Assembly (NCBI GenBank): GCA_013002165.1 | Contig: JABDKO010000122.1 | Coordinates: 1 to 49,731, forward strand | Direction: 5' to 3' | Source: Rhodothermales bacterium | Lineage (GTDB): Bacteria > Bacteroidota > Rhodothermia > Rhodothermales > JABDKH01 | Length of the DNA: 49,731 nt | In this document: piece by piece, positions 16,338-24,722 of the stretch | How the letters are laid out: each line of letters opens with the position of its first letter | Position numbering within the stretch: position 1 is the first letter of the stretch | Program-made: the position numbers and the translations under genes | The notes under the pieces: generated by a model | Database searches by the model: none | Seen by the model: the letters and a program-made list of their open reading frames with translations, nothing else | Told to the model about the DNA's origin: nothing

Positions 16338-19310
16338 TTATCCACATCCACTGGTTGCTCCGCAGTTCGGGCAAGAGTAGCAGGCTCCTGACCGCACTGT
16401 GATCGAACCGCAGTTCGAACAAGGTGGAGCATCTTCCTGATTCTGGAATGAAGCACTCACCTCCTGTTTCGAACCCGTCGTGGCCGTACCATTGGATGGG
16501 CTCAGAAAATCTTCTAGCGTACCGCCGACAAGGGCATCTGCCGCTCCAGCTTCGGAGTCCAGGTCGACCGTCAGGTCAGGCTCTGCTTCAGTTTCGGCTT
16601 CGTTGGATGAACCGAGAAACTTGATCGACAGGTAGCGGAAGATGTAGTCCATCACCGACTTTGCAATAGGTACTTGTCGGTTGTTTGTAAACCCGCTCGG
16701 TTCGAATCTCATGTGGCTGAACTTGGAACACAGATCTTCGAGTGGAACGCCATACTGCAACGAGATAGAGATTGCCGTCGCGAAGGCATCCATAAGGCCT
16801 GCGATAGTCGAGCCCTGCTTGGCCATCGTAATAAATATCTCTCCGGGCATTTGTGTGTCCGGATATAACCCTATGTGGAGATATCCTTCGTGGCCAGCGA
16901 TGGAAAACTTGTGCGTCAGCGACGGGCGTTCGTCGGGGAGTCGTTTTCTGACTGGCTTGAACACGATGCGCTCTTGAACAGAGATCTCGGGCTCCAGCGT
17001 ACCCGCTACCCCGTCACCGCCTGCACGCTCGCTATCTTTGTTCTTGGTGTTGCCACCCTTGCTCGTACTGAGCGGTTGGCTGCGTTTCGAATTCTCTCTG
17101 TAAATGGCAACGGCTTTGAGTCCGAGCTTCCACGAGAGCGTGTAGGCATCATAAATTTCCTCGACAGTAGACGACTCGGGCATATTGACCGTTTTGGAGA
17201 TCGCACCTGAGATGAAGGGCTGCGTGGCCGCCATCATCTTGATATGCCCGGCGTGGTGGATGGAACGCTCGCCATTGAAAGGCTTGAAGGCACAATCGAA
17301 AACAGCCAGGTGTTCATCCTTGAGTCCCGGAGCTCCTTCGATGGTATCGTTATCCTCAATGAACTGCAGTATCACCTGCCGTTCCTTCAGTGTGTAGCCA
17401 AGGCGTTCGAGCGCTTCCGGTACGGTTTTGTTTACGATTTTCAGCAGGCCATCTCCTTTGCCGGCCAGCAGTTTGTACTTGACTAACGCGATGTCAGGTT
17501 CTACCCCTGTTGTATCGCAGTCCATCATAAACCCGATCGTTCCGGTCGGAGCAAGAACAGTTACCTGCGAGTTTCGGTAGCCATACTTTTCGCCAAGCCC
17601 GACCATTCTGTCCATCGACTGCTGCGCGGCATCGACAAGATACTGCGGGCACGTGCTATCAATGTCTTTGACGGCATCACGATGGAGATTCATGACATCG
17701 AGCATCGGCTCACGGTTTTCTGAGAAGCCGTCAAATGGACCGATACTGGTGTTCGCCGCAATCTCCGCACTTCTTGCGTAGGCTTCGGCGTGTTCGATCG
17801 CCATGATGGCTCCGGCGACAGCGCGACCTTCGTCAGAATCGTACGGCAGTCCCATGGACATCAGAAGCGCGCCAAGATTGGCGAATCCCAGTCCAAGTGG
17901 ACGGAAGAGATGGCTATTGAGTGCTATTTTCTCACTCGGGTATCCGGCGTTGTCGACAAGAATTTCCATCGCCGTGATGAAAATCCGACTTGCGGCTCTG
18001 AACCGCTCGACGTCAAACGTACCGTCTTCGTTTTGGAACTTGCGTAGATTCAGGGATGCAAGATTGCACGCCGAGTCGTCCAGAAACATATACTCGGAGC
18101 ACGGATTGCTCGAGTTGATCGGTCCGGTGTTCTTGCATGTGTGCCATTTCTGAATTGTGTCCTCGTACTGTACGCCAGGATCTCCGCATACGTGTGTGCC
18201 CTCGGAAATCGCTGAAAGCACTTCGCCTGCGTCTACCTCTTCGATGACTTCGTTGCTGACGACAGCGCGCAGCGCGTACGGCGTGCGGTTTTCGGCTGCT
18301 TCCAGAAACGCATCATCCAGGCGAACGGACTGATTGACGTTTTGAAACGCAACAGAGCCATAGGCCGGACCATTGAACGAGCCGTCATAGCCCTGCTCGA
18401 TGAGTGCCCAGGCTTTTTTCTCCTCTTCCATCTTGGAGGTCACAAACTCCATGATGTCAGCATGCCAGCATTTCAGAGTCTGCATGATCGCAGCCCGCCG
18501 GGTCTTACCACCGCTCTTGATGGTGCCTCCCGTTGCATCTTGAACCTTCATAAAGGAAACTGGTCCAGACGGTGACCCGCCACCGGACAATTTCTCTTTT
18601 GATGACCGGAGATGTGACCAATCTGCGCCTACACCAGATCCAAACTTGAACAGGCGGGCAGACTCACCCATCAGCTGCCAGATATCATCGATAGAGTCAT
18701 CGACAGAGATGATGAAACAGGCCGAAGCTTGCGGTCTCTCATATGGATCCACCTCGACGATCTTCTGTCTTTTCGAATTCCAGCCGTGAATGGTCTTGTT
18801 CCCTGAGTCTGATATGCCATACTCATGGTTGAGGCCGACGTTAAACCACACAGGGCTATTGAATGCACCATGCTGGTTCACACAGAGCCATGTGAGTTCG
18901 TCGTAGAACTTTTCACCGTCCGCTTTTGAAGCGAAATAATTCTGCGAGATGCCCCAGTCGGCAACCGTCCGGGTGACACGATTGATCAACTGACGGAGCG
19001 AATGCTCGCGGCCCCCTTCGGAGGGGTGGATGCCGGTGTTCTTTACATCACCGTAGAAATACTTGCTCGCGACGACATTGGTCGCAAGCATCGACCACGA
19101 ATCTGGAAATTCGACTCCACGCTGTTCGAAGATGGCGGTTCCTTCGTGGTTTTTAATTACAGCATCTCGTTTTTCCCAGATCAGTTCATCAAAGGGATGT
19201 TTGTTTTCGGTCGAGAAGACTCGGTTTATACGTAAACCATTGGAAGTGTCAGTTGCATTGGCAGCGACATCGCCGACACCGAGAGTCTCGGATTCAGATG
19301 GGAGTGTCAT
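16338..19310 (-). CDS. nrdJ: Adenosylcobalamin-dependent ribonucleotide reductase (class II)
   Basis: The 990-residue enzyme makes deoxyribonucleotides. Active-site residues are visible: redox Cys198 (QASACFIISVDDS) and Cys415 (SACNLASLNL), and thiyl Cys404 with Glu406 in NPCSEYMF. The C-terminus carries a Cys-rich zinc-ribbon tail (CSNCGSITVRSG, CYSCPNCGATSGCG) typical of the long B12-dependent type. No nrdA/B or nrdD gene is seen in the window. The start at 19310 lacks a good Shine-Dalgarno. The 640 nt upstream are gene-free and structured. A cobalamin riboswitch there was considered but is not supported. Confidence 0.95.
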   Translation of the reverse strand: MTLPSESETLGVGDVAANATDTSNGLRINRVFSTENKHPFDELIWEKRDAVIKNHEGTAIFEQRGVEFPDSWSMLATNVVASKYFYGDVKNTGIHPSEGGREHSLRQLINRVTRTVADWGISQNYFASKADGEKFYDELTWLCVNQHGAFNSPVWFNVGLNHEYGISDSGNKTIHGWNSKRQKIVEVDPYERPQASACFIISVDDSIDDIWQLMGESARLFKFGSGVGADWSHLRSSKEKLSGGGSPSGPVSFMKVQDATGGTIKSGGKTRRAAIMQTLKCWHADIMEFVTSKMEEEKKAWALIEQGYDGSFNGPAYGSVAFQNVNQSVRLDDAFLEAAENRTPYALRAVVSNEVIEEVDAGEVLSAISEGTHVCGDPGVQYEDTIQKWHTCKNTGPINSSNPCSEYMFLDDSACNLASLNLRKFQNEDGTFDVERFRAASRIFITAMEILVDNAGYPSEKIALNSHLFRPLGLGFANLGALLMSMGLPYDSDEGRAVAGAIMAIEHAEAYARSAEIAANTSIGPFDGFSENREPMLDVMNLHRDAVKDIDSTCPQYLVDAAQQSMDRMVGLGEKYGYRNSQVTVLAPTGTIGFMMDCDTTGVEPDIALVKYKLLAGKGDGLLKIVNKTVPEALERLGYTLKERQVILQFIEDNDTIEGAPGLKDEHLAVFDCAFKPFNGERSIHHAGHIKMMAATQPFISGAISKTVNMPESSTVEEIYDAYTLSWKLGLKAVAIYRENSKRSQPLSTSKGGNTKNKDSERAGGDGVAGTLEPEISVQERIVFKPVRKRLPDERPSLTHKFSIAGHEGYLHIGLYPDTQMPGEIFITMAKQGSTIAGLMDAFATAISISLQYGVPLEDLCSKFSHMRFEPSGFTNNRQVPIAKSVMDYIFRYLSIKFLGSSNEAETEAEPDLTVDLDSEAGAADALVGGTLEDFLSPSNGTATTGSKQEVSASFQNQEDAPPCSNCGSITVRSGACYSCPNCGATSGCG

Positions 19311-19396
19311 AGGCGTGAAACGGGCATTAAGCGGGTTGGCAGTTTTATTTCCGCCGAAAAATCAAGGGGACAGGTATCCCATGCGGCCGATTTTCC

Positions 19397-19554
19397 GGGT
19401 CTCAAGAGTGGGGTGCCTAGCATTAGGGTCCCTGCGCTCTGGGCCTGCTACGGATCTTCCGATGGGGGAGAAAAATAACGGTTTATCATCTTCCGACCAT
19501 AAACCGCTATCCGTAGGAGTGTGAGCGCCCACCTAATAAACAAGATTGACACCC
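19397..19554. ncRNA. Candidate rod-shaped structured RNA (strand unresolved)
   Basis: Five nested complementary pairs fold this 158-nt stretch into one interrupted rod. They are 19397-19405/19546-19554 (9 bp with one central mismatch), 19422-19429/19531-19537 (one bulge), 19434-19439/19523-19528, 19448-19455/19509-19516 (8 bp perfect, CTACGGAT) and 19479-19486/19499-19506 (8 bp perfect, CGGTTTAT). Large asymmetric internal loops remain. The architecture and size recall 6S RNA, but no conserved sequence confirms that. On the minus strand it would lie in the nrdJ leader; on the plus strand upstream of a terminator at 19818. Confidence 0.35.
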
Positions 19555-19666
19555 GTTATGCAAGCAGAATTTTTCTGGAACTGCGTTTTTCATTTTAGCC
19601 ACCGGATCGGTCTTTAACGAGCCAATTTGAGAGGCTTTCCAGAACGGAGCAATTCCAGAGTTGTCA

Positions 19667-19781
19667 TAAGTCCGTTATTGTTCAAGGCACAAAATGCTTA
19701 TACACAATGTGAGCGGCTTTTCCACGAATTATAAACTTTCATTCCACATTTCCTGATTCTGAATGATGCAATAACGGCTTA
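19667..19781 (+). ncRNA. Candidate structured RNA closed by a 13-bp stem with a single bulged T
   Basis: TAAGtCCGTTATTG (19667-19680) pairs with CAATAACGGCTTA (19769-19781): 13 pairs with one unpaired T at 19671, enclosing 88 nt. A shorter GGATC/GATCC pair (19604-19608 with 19791-19795) could close a larger domain. A plus-strand terminator follows at 19818-19856, which favours a plus-strand RNA of about 200-260 nt. There is no open frame of note. The identity is unknown. Confidence 0.35.
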
Positions 19782-19817
19782 CGGAGCTGTGATCCTTTCT
19801 CGTCAGCTAAGGGGGTC

Positions 19818-19856
19818 GGAGGCCAGGCACTTCGCTGGCTTCCCAGTAGTTTTTTT
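19818..19856 (+). terminator. Intrinsic terminator inside the gene-free region
   Basis: GGAGGCCAG (19818-19826) pairs with CTGGCTTCC (19835-19843), 9 bp with one G-U, followed after CAGTAG by a run of seven T (19850-19856). No protein gene on the plus strand ends nearby (the nearest plus-strand stop is the cupin at 16089), so it probably ends an RNA made within 19311-19818. Confidence 0.6.
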
Positions 19857-19951
19857 CGCCAACAATCAACGTGCTAAACAGGATGCGACTCGTATCTTTG
19901 CTTCAAGCCAGACAGGCGTAGTTAACAACACGAAATAGTAAACGCATCGCG

Positions 19952-20347
19952 ATGATAGAGACAGGAGAACGGAGCGCCTATCCCAACCCGACAGACTTCG
20001 AGGTTATGCGACCCGAGTACGTCGATATGGAGGATGGCCTTTTTCAGGCAAGTATCACCATCACTCCTTTCAGGGTGGTGGGGACAAGTGCCACTAAGGC
20101 AGGAGCACGACGAGCTGCTATCTATGAAGCTGAGAAGACATACCGCAATTACCATCCGTCCTACCGGATGCGCAGTCCGTTTCCAGACAAGTTTTCCGAC
20201 CAGGAAGGAGTCAAATGGAGACGGATTCCAGCCGCGCAACGCGAGCAGCTAGGCGACTATGTTTTTGTAGGCGAGGATGGCGAGGAGGATTATGCCGACC
20301 TCGAAACGATGCTCCTCTGGGATGTCAGGCCAGTAGAGAACGAATAG
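19952..20347 (+). CDS. Small protein of unknown function
   Basis: 131 residues, acidic at the C-terminus (VGEDGEEDYADLETMLLWDV), with no signal peptide or membrane segment. The centre (ASITITPFRVVGTSATKAGA) looks like a beta-alpha unit and is followed by a basic, Tyr-rich stretch (YEAEKTYRNYHPSYRMRSPF). I recognise no family. The ATG has no Shine-Dalgarno; ATG 20009 is an alternative that would drop the first 19 residues. It precedes the GatZ-like gene by 57 nt on the same strand. Confidence 0.65.
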   Translation: MIETGERSAYPNPTDFEVMRPEYVDMEDGLFQASITITPFRVVGTSATKAGARRAAIYEAEKTYRNYHPSYRMRSPFPDKFSDQEGVKWRRIPAAQREQLGDYVFVGEDGEEDYADLETMLLWDVRPVENE

Positions 20348-20404
20348 ACTATCCCTGTTCGTCACCGGTATCGTTTCTGTTATCAAAAAACACACTGAAC
20401 GTGC

Positions 20405-21556
20405 GTGCAGGGTAACTTCAATCATACCGTTGCTAGAGAGTCCGCCACAGGTCGAACACTTCTGTGCGTCTGTCCCAATTCCGAGCATGTAGTCCGTGCT
20501 GCCCTAAGTGTCTTCCATCGACACAGGGCCCCCCTTTTGTTTGTGGCAACACTGAATCAGATCGACTCGGACGGCGGATACACCGGGTGGACCCCGGCCA
20601 TCTTCAGGGACCTCGTAGCTGCAGAGATTGAACGACAGGAGATCGACTCTCCGGTCTTCCTGTGCCTGGACCACGGCGGACCGTGGAAAAAGCGAGGCCA
20701 TGTCATTCATGTGAGTCACGATGAATGTCTCAAGGCAACAAAGTCCTCGATCAGGGACTGCATCGAGGCCGGGTATTCAGCGCTTCACCTCGATGCAACA
20801 GGAGTTAACAGCCAGCATCAAGTCCGAACCGACATCGCCTATCAGGTCGATTTGACTCTGCATCTTCAGACTTTTGCCGAGGGGCTCACTAATGCGCCAC
20901 TATCTTTCGAGATCGGGACACGTGAAAGCGGTCTGGAAGCCAGCGCACTTCCCCTGTTCAAGGAGTTCATGGGGACGTATTTCGATGAGGTTGCGGCCAG
21001 ACGGATGACCTTGCCAACATTCTGTGTTGGCGACGCTGGTACTACATCCACTCCGGGACCTGCCGATCCGGATCGAATCCGACAGCTTGTTGACATAGCG
21101 TCTTCGCACCGGTCCGGACTGAAGATCCACTTTGCCGACGACGTGCCAAACCTCTCCATCTTCCCGGCGATTGGTGTTCGAGCCGCGAACATAGGACCCG
21201 GTATGTCGGCAGTTGAGTATGCCGCCCTGCACCACCTCTGCAACCTTGACGGCGTCCCGCAGGAACTGTCGACGAATCTGGATGACGCAATTAAAGACTC
21301 ACTTGTAGCCGCTGGCCTGTGGTCTGATCTGATCGGATCAGAGGATCAGACATCATCGCAACCTCTTCTTCAACAACGGCTCGCTTATGCCAGTAGATAC
21401 GTCTGGACCGCGCCGGATGTAGCAAAGGTAAGGGCAGAATTGAATGACGCAGTCAGTCACCAGTTGAATCCTGACCTGCTTGTTCAACAGCGACTGGAAG
21501 ACTATATCGCAAACTATCTTATCCATTTTGGATATCTCGAGCAGCTCGGCGCGTAG
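20405..21556 (+). CDS. GatZ/KbaZ-like (tagatose-bisphosphate aldolase non-catalytic subunit family) protein
   Basis: The 383-residue protein fits the class II aldolase-like GatZ/KbaZ family. The N-terminal barrel strand LFVATLNQIDSDGGYTGWTP matches the family signature, followed by FLCLDHGGPWKK, YSALHLDATGV, PLSFEIGTRESG and LKIHFADDVPN. In enterobacteria such proteins stabilise the aldolase GatY/KbaY. No GatY/KbaY, kinase or sugar transporter lies nearby, so a stand-alone role is more likely. Start is GTG at 20405. It has no signal peptide. Confidence 0.8.
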   Translation: MQGNFNHTVARESATGRTLLCVCPNSEHVVRAALSVFHRHRAPLLFVATLNQIDSDGGYTGWTPAIFRDLVAAEIERQEIDSPVFLCLDHGGPWKKRGHVIHVSHDECLKATKSSIRDCIEAGYSALHLDATGVNSQHQVRTDIAYQVDLTLHLQTFAEGLTNAPLSFEIGTRESGLEASALPLFKEFMGTYFDEVAARRMTLPTFCVGDAGTTSTPGPADPDRIRQLVDIASSHRSGLKIHFADDVPNLSIFPAIGVRAANIGPGMSAVEYAALHHLCNLDGVPQELSTNLDDAIKDSLVAAGLWSDLIGSEDQTSSQPLLQQRLAYASRYVWTAPDVAKVRAELNDAVSHQLNPDLLVQQRLEDYIANYLIHFGYLEQLGA

Positions 21557-21599
21557 TTCCGCAACAATCGCGGAGACAACCTTGTCGACTCAGCGGATA

Positions 21600-22187
21600 T
21601 CACACGAATCGAAGTACGATTCCGGCAGCAAGCACTACGACGACAAGTAGTATTCCTGCGACAAATGCTACGCCCGCGATAATCATAGTCACCGGATTAA
21701 ACACCCTGACGAGTGCAATCGACTCGGCGACCATCACTTTGCTTTCCAGCAAGGCCCCACGCGCACTGACCATGGATCTGAGTGCAGAGAACGTGCGCCT
21801 GATCATACCGTGCTGTTCGTTTGAAACTACATCGGCAACTCCAGATTGCACGTGCTCATGTCCGTCGGATACTATCGTCAAGAGTCTCGACGGCAGGCGT
21901 GATATCTGGCCGGCACCAGCGGCGATCAGAATCCAGACTGCACCGGGCGAAAACAGGATTAGGAATAGCAGGGCCGCAAACAGCAGCCTCCATCCGGCAT
22001 CAAGGCCCCACGAAACGACCGCCAGTAGCCAGAGGCCGAGCCCGGCGGCGGAGAACACAGCGGCCACGCCCCGCATTGTTGCAAGTGCCGACTGAGCACT
22101 GGCTGCAACTGGAGCGAGCTTGCGTTCGAGAGCAACTGCTGTCGCGGACAGCGAAGAAGGTTGTTCGGTGTCTGGCGTTTTATCCAT
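21600..22187 (-). CDS. Integral membrane protein of unknown function
   Basis: From ATG 22187 (just after the cca stop) the product is 195 residues. An in-frame ATG at 22220 would overlap cca by 29 nt and place 11 residues before it. Hydrophobic segments: about 45-63 (VAAVFSAAGLGLWLLAVVSW), 65-95 (LLFAALLFLILFSPGAVWILIAA) and 170-195 (MIIAGVAFVAGILLVVVVLAAGI). A central amphipathic, soluble region lies between them. It is probably co-transcribed with cca. I do not recognise the family. Confidence 0.75.
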   Translation of the reverse strand: MDKTPDTEQPSSLSATAVALERKLAPVAASAQSALATMRGVAAVFSAAGLGLWLLAVVSWGLDAGWRLLFAALLFLILFSPGAVWILIAAGAGQISRLPSRLLTIVSDGHEHVQSGVADVVSNEQHGMIRRTFSALRSMVSARGALLESKVMVAESIALVRVFNPVTMIIAGVAFVAGILLVVVVLAAGIVLRFV

Positions 22188-22191
22188 TGCG

Positions 22192-23664
22192 TCAAACGTC
22201 CTGACTTTCTCGAATGACATCCTCTTTAACCTGCATCAGATACTCAAACGCGGCATCATGCTCATTGGGGATGCTCCCGTCCAGAATTGCTTCGCGGACG
22301 GCCTTCTTCAAAATGCCGACAAGACGACCCGGAGGGATTCCAAGGGATTGCATTATTTCGTTACCGTCCACAGGCGGCTGAAAATTGCGTAACCGATCCT
22401 TCTCCTCCACCTCGATCAGTTTTTGCTCAACCTCCTCAAACGCCTTCAGATATCTCCGTCGACGACTGTCGTTCTTCGAGGTGATATCCGCCTTTACCAG
22501 TGTCATCAAATCATCAATATCATCTGCTGCATCGAAAAGCAGGCGTCGAACGGCAGAATCAGTAACGTGCTCATCAACCAGCGAGACTGGTCGATGATGC
22601 AGTCGAATCATCTTCTGCACATACTTCAGCCGTTCGTCCGTCGGCAGCCTGAGGCTTCTGAAGATCTTTGGAACCATCCGTGCACCGATTTCCTCATGCC
22701 CGTGAAAAGTCCAACCGGATGTCCGATCATATTTCTTCGACCTGGGCTTTCCAATATCGTGCAGGAGGGCAGCCCACCGGAGCCAGATAGTCTCGGCGGG
22801 ATCGCGATCGCCGAGCCTGTCAACAAGATTGTCGACTACCTCCAGGGTATGGTAGAAATTGTCTTTATGCTTTCTGCCATCGACTGTATCAATGCCACCA
22901 AGGTCAGCGAGCGCCGGGAATACAATCTTCAGAATCCCCGTCTCGTACAGCACCTTGAGACCCCGCGACGGCCTTGTTGTAGCCATGATGCGCTGAATCT
23001 CTTCTATGATTCGCTCGGGACTGACAATACTTATCCGCTCGGCATTTCTTGTCATTGCAGAGATCGACTCCGCCGAAATTGTAAACCCGAGTTGCGCGGC
23101 GAATCGCGCTGCCCGGATGGCTCGCAGCGGGTCGTCCGTATATGTAACGTCGGGGTCTACCGGTGTTCGCAGGACGCCCCGGTTAAGGTCTTGCATTCCT
23201 CCGAACTCGTCAATCAATTCGCCATAGTGCTCCTCATTGAGTTGAATTGCCATCGCGTTGATTGTAAAGTCTCGTCGGCTCAAATCCTCGATCAAAGTTC
23301 CGTCATCAACTATGGGTTTGCGCGACGCCTTTCGATAAGACTCTTTCCGCGCAGCTACAAACTCGATCTGCACGGCCGACTCATACCCTGCTATGTTTGC
23401 CCGAATGGCTGCGGTACCGAACTGTTCATACTCATGGACCCCAACTCCACCCAGAGCTGATGACACAGCCTTGGCCAGCTTTAGGCCCGTGCCAGAACCT
23501 ACCGTGACGAAGTCGATGTCGGTAGTGTCGCGGTGCAGAAAAAGGTCGCGGACAAAACCGCCGACGATGTACGTCGGAATCGAGAGCTCATCTGCGACTT
23601 TCCCAATCGTCCGAAAGAGATCGGCGAGAGCGTGTTCGGTTAATATGTCAGATACGCGAGTCAA
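22192..23664 (-). CDS. cca: CCA tRNA nucleotidyltransferase / poly(A) polymerase family with HD domain
   Basis: The 490-residue enzyme adds or repairs the 3' CCA of tRNAs. The class II nucleotidyltransferase head has GGFVRD (35-40) and metal-binding Asp in TTDIDFVTV (49, 51), then the template-forming region (DFTINAMAIQLN, DPLRAIRAARFAAQLGF). A C-terminal HD hydrolase domain (WAALLHDIGKPRSKKY, then HGHEEIG) is present, as in some bacterial Cca proteins. The start is TTG at 23664. A small membrane protein gene follows immediately. Confidence 0.93.
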   Translation of the reverse strand: MTRVSDILTEHALADLFRTIGKVADELSIPTYIVGGFVRDLFLHRDTTDIDFVTVGSGTGLKLAKAVSSALGGVGVHEYEQFGTAAIRANIAGYESAVQIEFVAARKESYRKASRKPIVDDGTLIEDLSRRDFTINAMAIQLNEEHYGELIDEFGGMQDLNRGVLRTPVDPDVTYTDDPLRAIRAARFAAQLGFTISAESISAMTRNAERISIVSPERIIEEIQRIMATTRPSRGLKVLYETGILKIVFPALADLGGIDTVDGRKHKDNFYHTLEVVDNLVDRLGDRDPAETIWLRWAALLHDIGKPRSKKYDRTSGWTFHGHEEIGARMVPKIFRSLRLPTDERLKYVQKMIRLHHRPVSLVDEHVTDSAVRRLLFDAADDIDDLMTLVKADITSKNDSRRRRYLKAFEEVEQKLIEVEEKDRLRNFQPPVDGNEIMQSLGIPPGRLVGILKKAVREAILDGSIPNEHDAAFEYLMQVKEDVIRESQDV

Positions 23665-23705
23665 GATTGGATACCGTTCGATTGGTTAGACGCAACCACC
23701 GGCGA

Positions 23706-24653
23706 CTACGGTTCCGATCGTTTCGCAGGTCTCCACTGTGATCCAGGTTCGAAATGCTGCCACAGCGTTTCAGATATGCTGCGAATGAGTACATATCCCG
23801 CGTTATCATCTTCCCAGCGATCATCCTCCTGGTTGTTAGTAATAACGCAAAAGACATAATCTCCGGACGGCCCGTTGACCAGTACAACCTCCGACTTCGA
23901 CCTGCTCACAGCGCCGACCTTGCCGGCAGCCTGAACGTATGGCGGAATAGCAGACAGTGCCTCATCATTCCAGTATTGCCGGGTCAACGTTCGATACATT
24001 TCTTCGCTAGCCCACTCGGAGATCGCTTCCCCCTTTCGAATCATTCTGAGCAGGGTTGCCATCTCGCGGGGAGTAGTCTGACCCCAGCCATATTTTTCCC
24101 AGTCTGACGAACGGCCAGGTGTCCGCGAGTTTACACGCGTACCTTCAAAACCGGACGTTGCCAACCACTCGTTGATAGAAGTCCCGGAACCCGATATTTC
24201 CTGCAACCAGAGACTTGCAGTATTGTCGCTGAGCGACATCATGAGAAGCAGCAGCTTGTCCAGCGTGATTTCCTCGCCATCCTTGAAGCTTCCCAAAACG
24301 TCCGCACCCTCGTAATACAGCGAGTCCCGGTAGGTCAGGGGCGTCGACAGTGACAGAGTATCGTTAACGATACGGTCGAAGATTGTGAGCAAGATTGGCA
24401 CCTTGATCATGCTGGCGGTTGGAAACAGGCTGTCTGCATTAACGCCTGCAGACATCCCGGAAGGGAGATGTTCGACATAAATGCCAACATCGCCTGCAAA
24501 ATCGCTAATTCGGTTCTCCAATTTGATCTGAAGCAGCGAATCGGTCTGCGACGCCTGCCCGCGTGTTTCGGACGATATCCCGAACGACAACCCAATGGCA
24601 CACACCAGCGTCAGCACGGGTAGCGGCACTATCGAATGACAGAGAATCCTCAT
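23706..24653 (-). CDS. Exported serine hydrolase, class A beta-lactamase fold, atypical
   Basis: From ATG 24653, with GGAAGGG at good spacing, the protein is 315 residues. A signal peptide covers about 1-34. Motifs of the penicillin-recognising fold: Ser81-x2-Lys84 (TASMIKVP), Ser142-Asp-Asn (LSDNTA) and Lys245-Val-Gly in place of KTG. The Omega-loop glutamate of class A beta-lactamases (ExxLN) is not visible; the corresponding stretch reads NSRTPGRSSDWEKYG. It may therefore be an esterase, peptidase or penicillin-binding relative rather than a true beta-lactamase. It is divergent from the iron importer genes. Confidence 0.88.
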   Translation of the reverse strand: MRILCHSIVPLPVLTLVCAIGLSFGISSETRGQASQTDSLLQIKLENRISDFAGDVGIYVEHLPSGMSAGVNADSLFPTASMIKVPILLTIFDRIVNDTLSLSTPLTYRDSLYYEGADVLGSFKDGEEITLDKLLLLMMSLSDNTASLWLQEISGSGTSINEWLATSGFEGTRVNSRTPGRSSDWEKYGWGQTTPREMATLLRMIRKGEAISEWASEEMYRTLTRQYWNDEALSAIPPYVQAAGKVGAVSRSKSEVVLVNGPSGDYVFCVITNNQEDDRWEDDNAGYVLIRSISETLWQHFEPGSQWRPAKRSEP

Positions 24654-24722
24654 CAAACCCTTCCTTTATCTTGACTTACTAAACTTTCTAATCTTCTTCA
24701 TACCATCCGCGACGGTTTCTTT

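Noticed and set aside
16674-16977. tRNA-like GGTTCGAATC near 16690
   Set aside because: The sequence is inside the nrdJ coding region and lacks acceptor or anticodon stems; no tRNA was found in the window.
19311-19560. Cobalamin riboswitch in the nrdJ leader (minus strand)
   Set aside because: GGATACCTG near 19370-19378 resembles the 3' end of cobalamin riboswitches and the gene is B12-dependent, but the B12 box and the conserved GGTGnnAAnCC and GCTGcCCCCGC core are not present in order. A scan with the Rfam cobalamin model would settle this.
19690-19720. NrdR box upstream of nrdJ (ATACACAATGTG)
   Set aside because: Only one partial half-site resembles the ACACWATATATWGTGT consensus and it lies more than 370 nt from the start; no second box is present.
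21558-21574. TCCGC/GCGGA hairpin between convergent genes
   Set aside because: Only 5 bp and without a T-run; not enough to call a terminator.
22423-23460. Long open frame of 345 codons on the plus strand
   Set aside because: It is antisense to cca, whose motifs are complete, and its translation has no family signature or plausible start signals.
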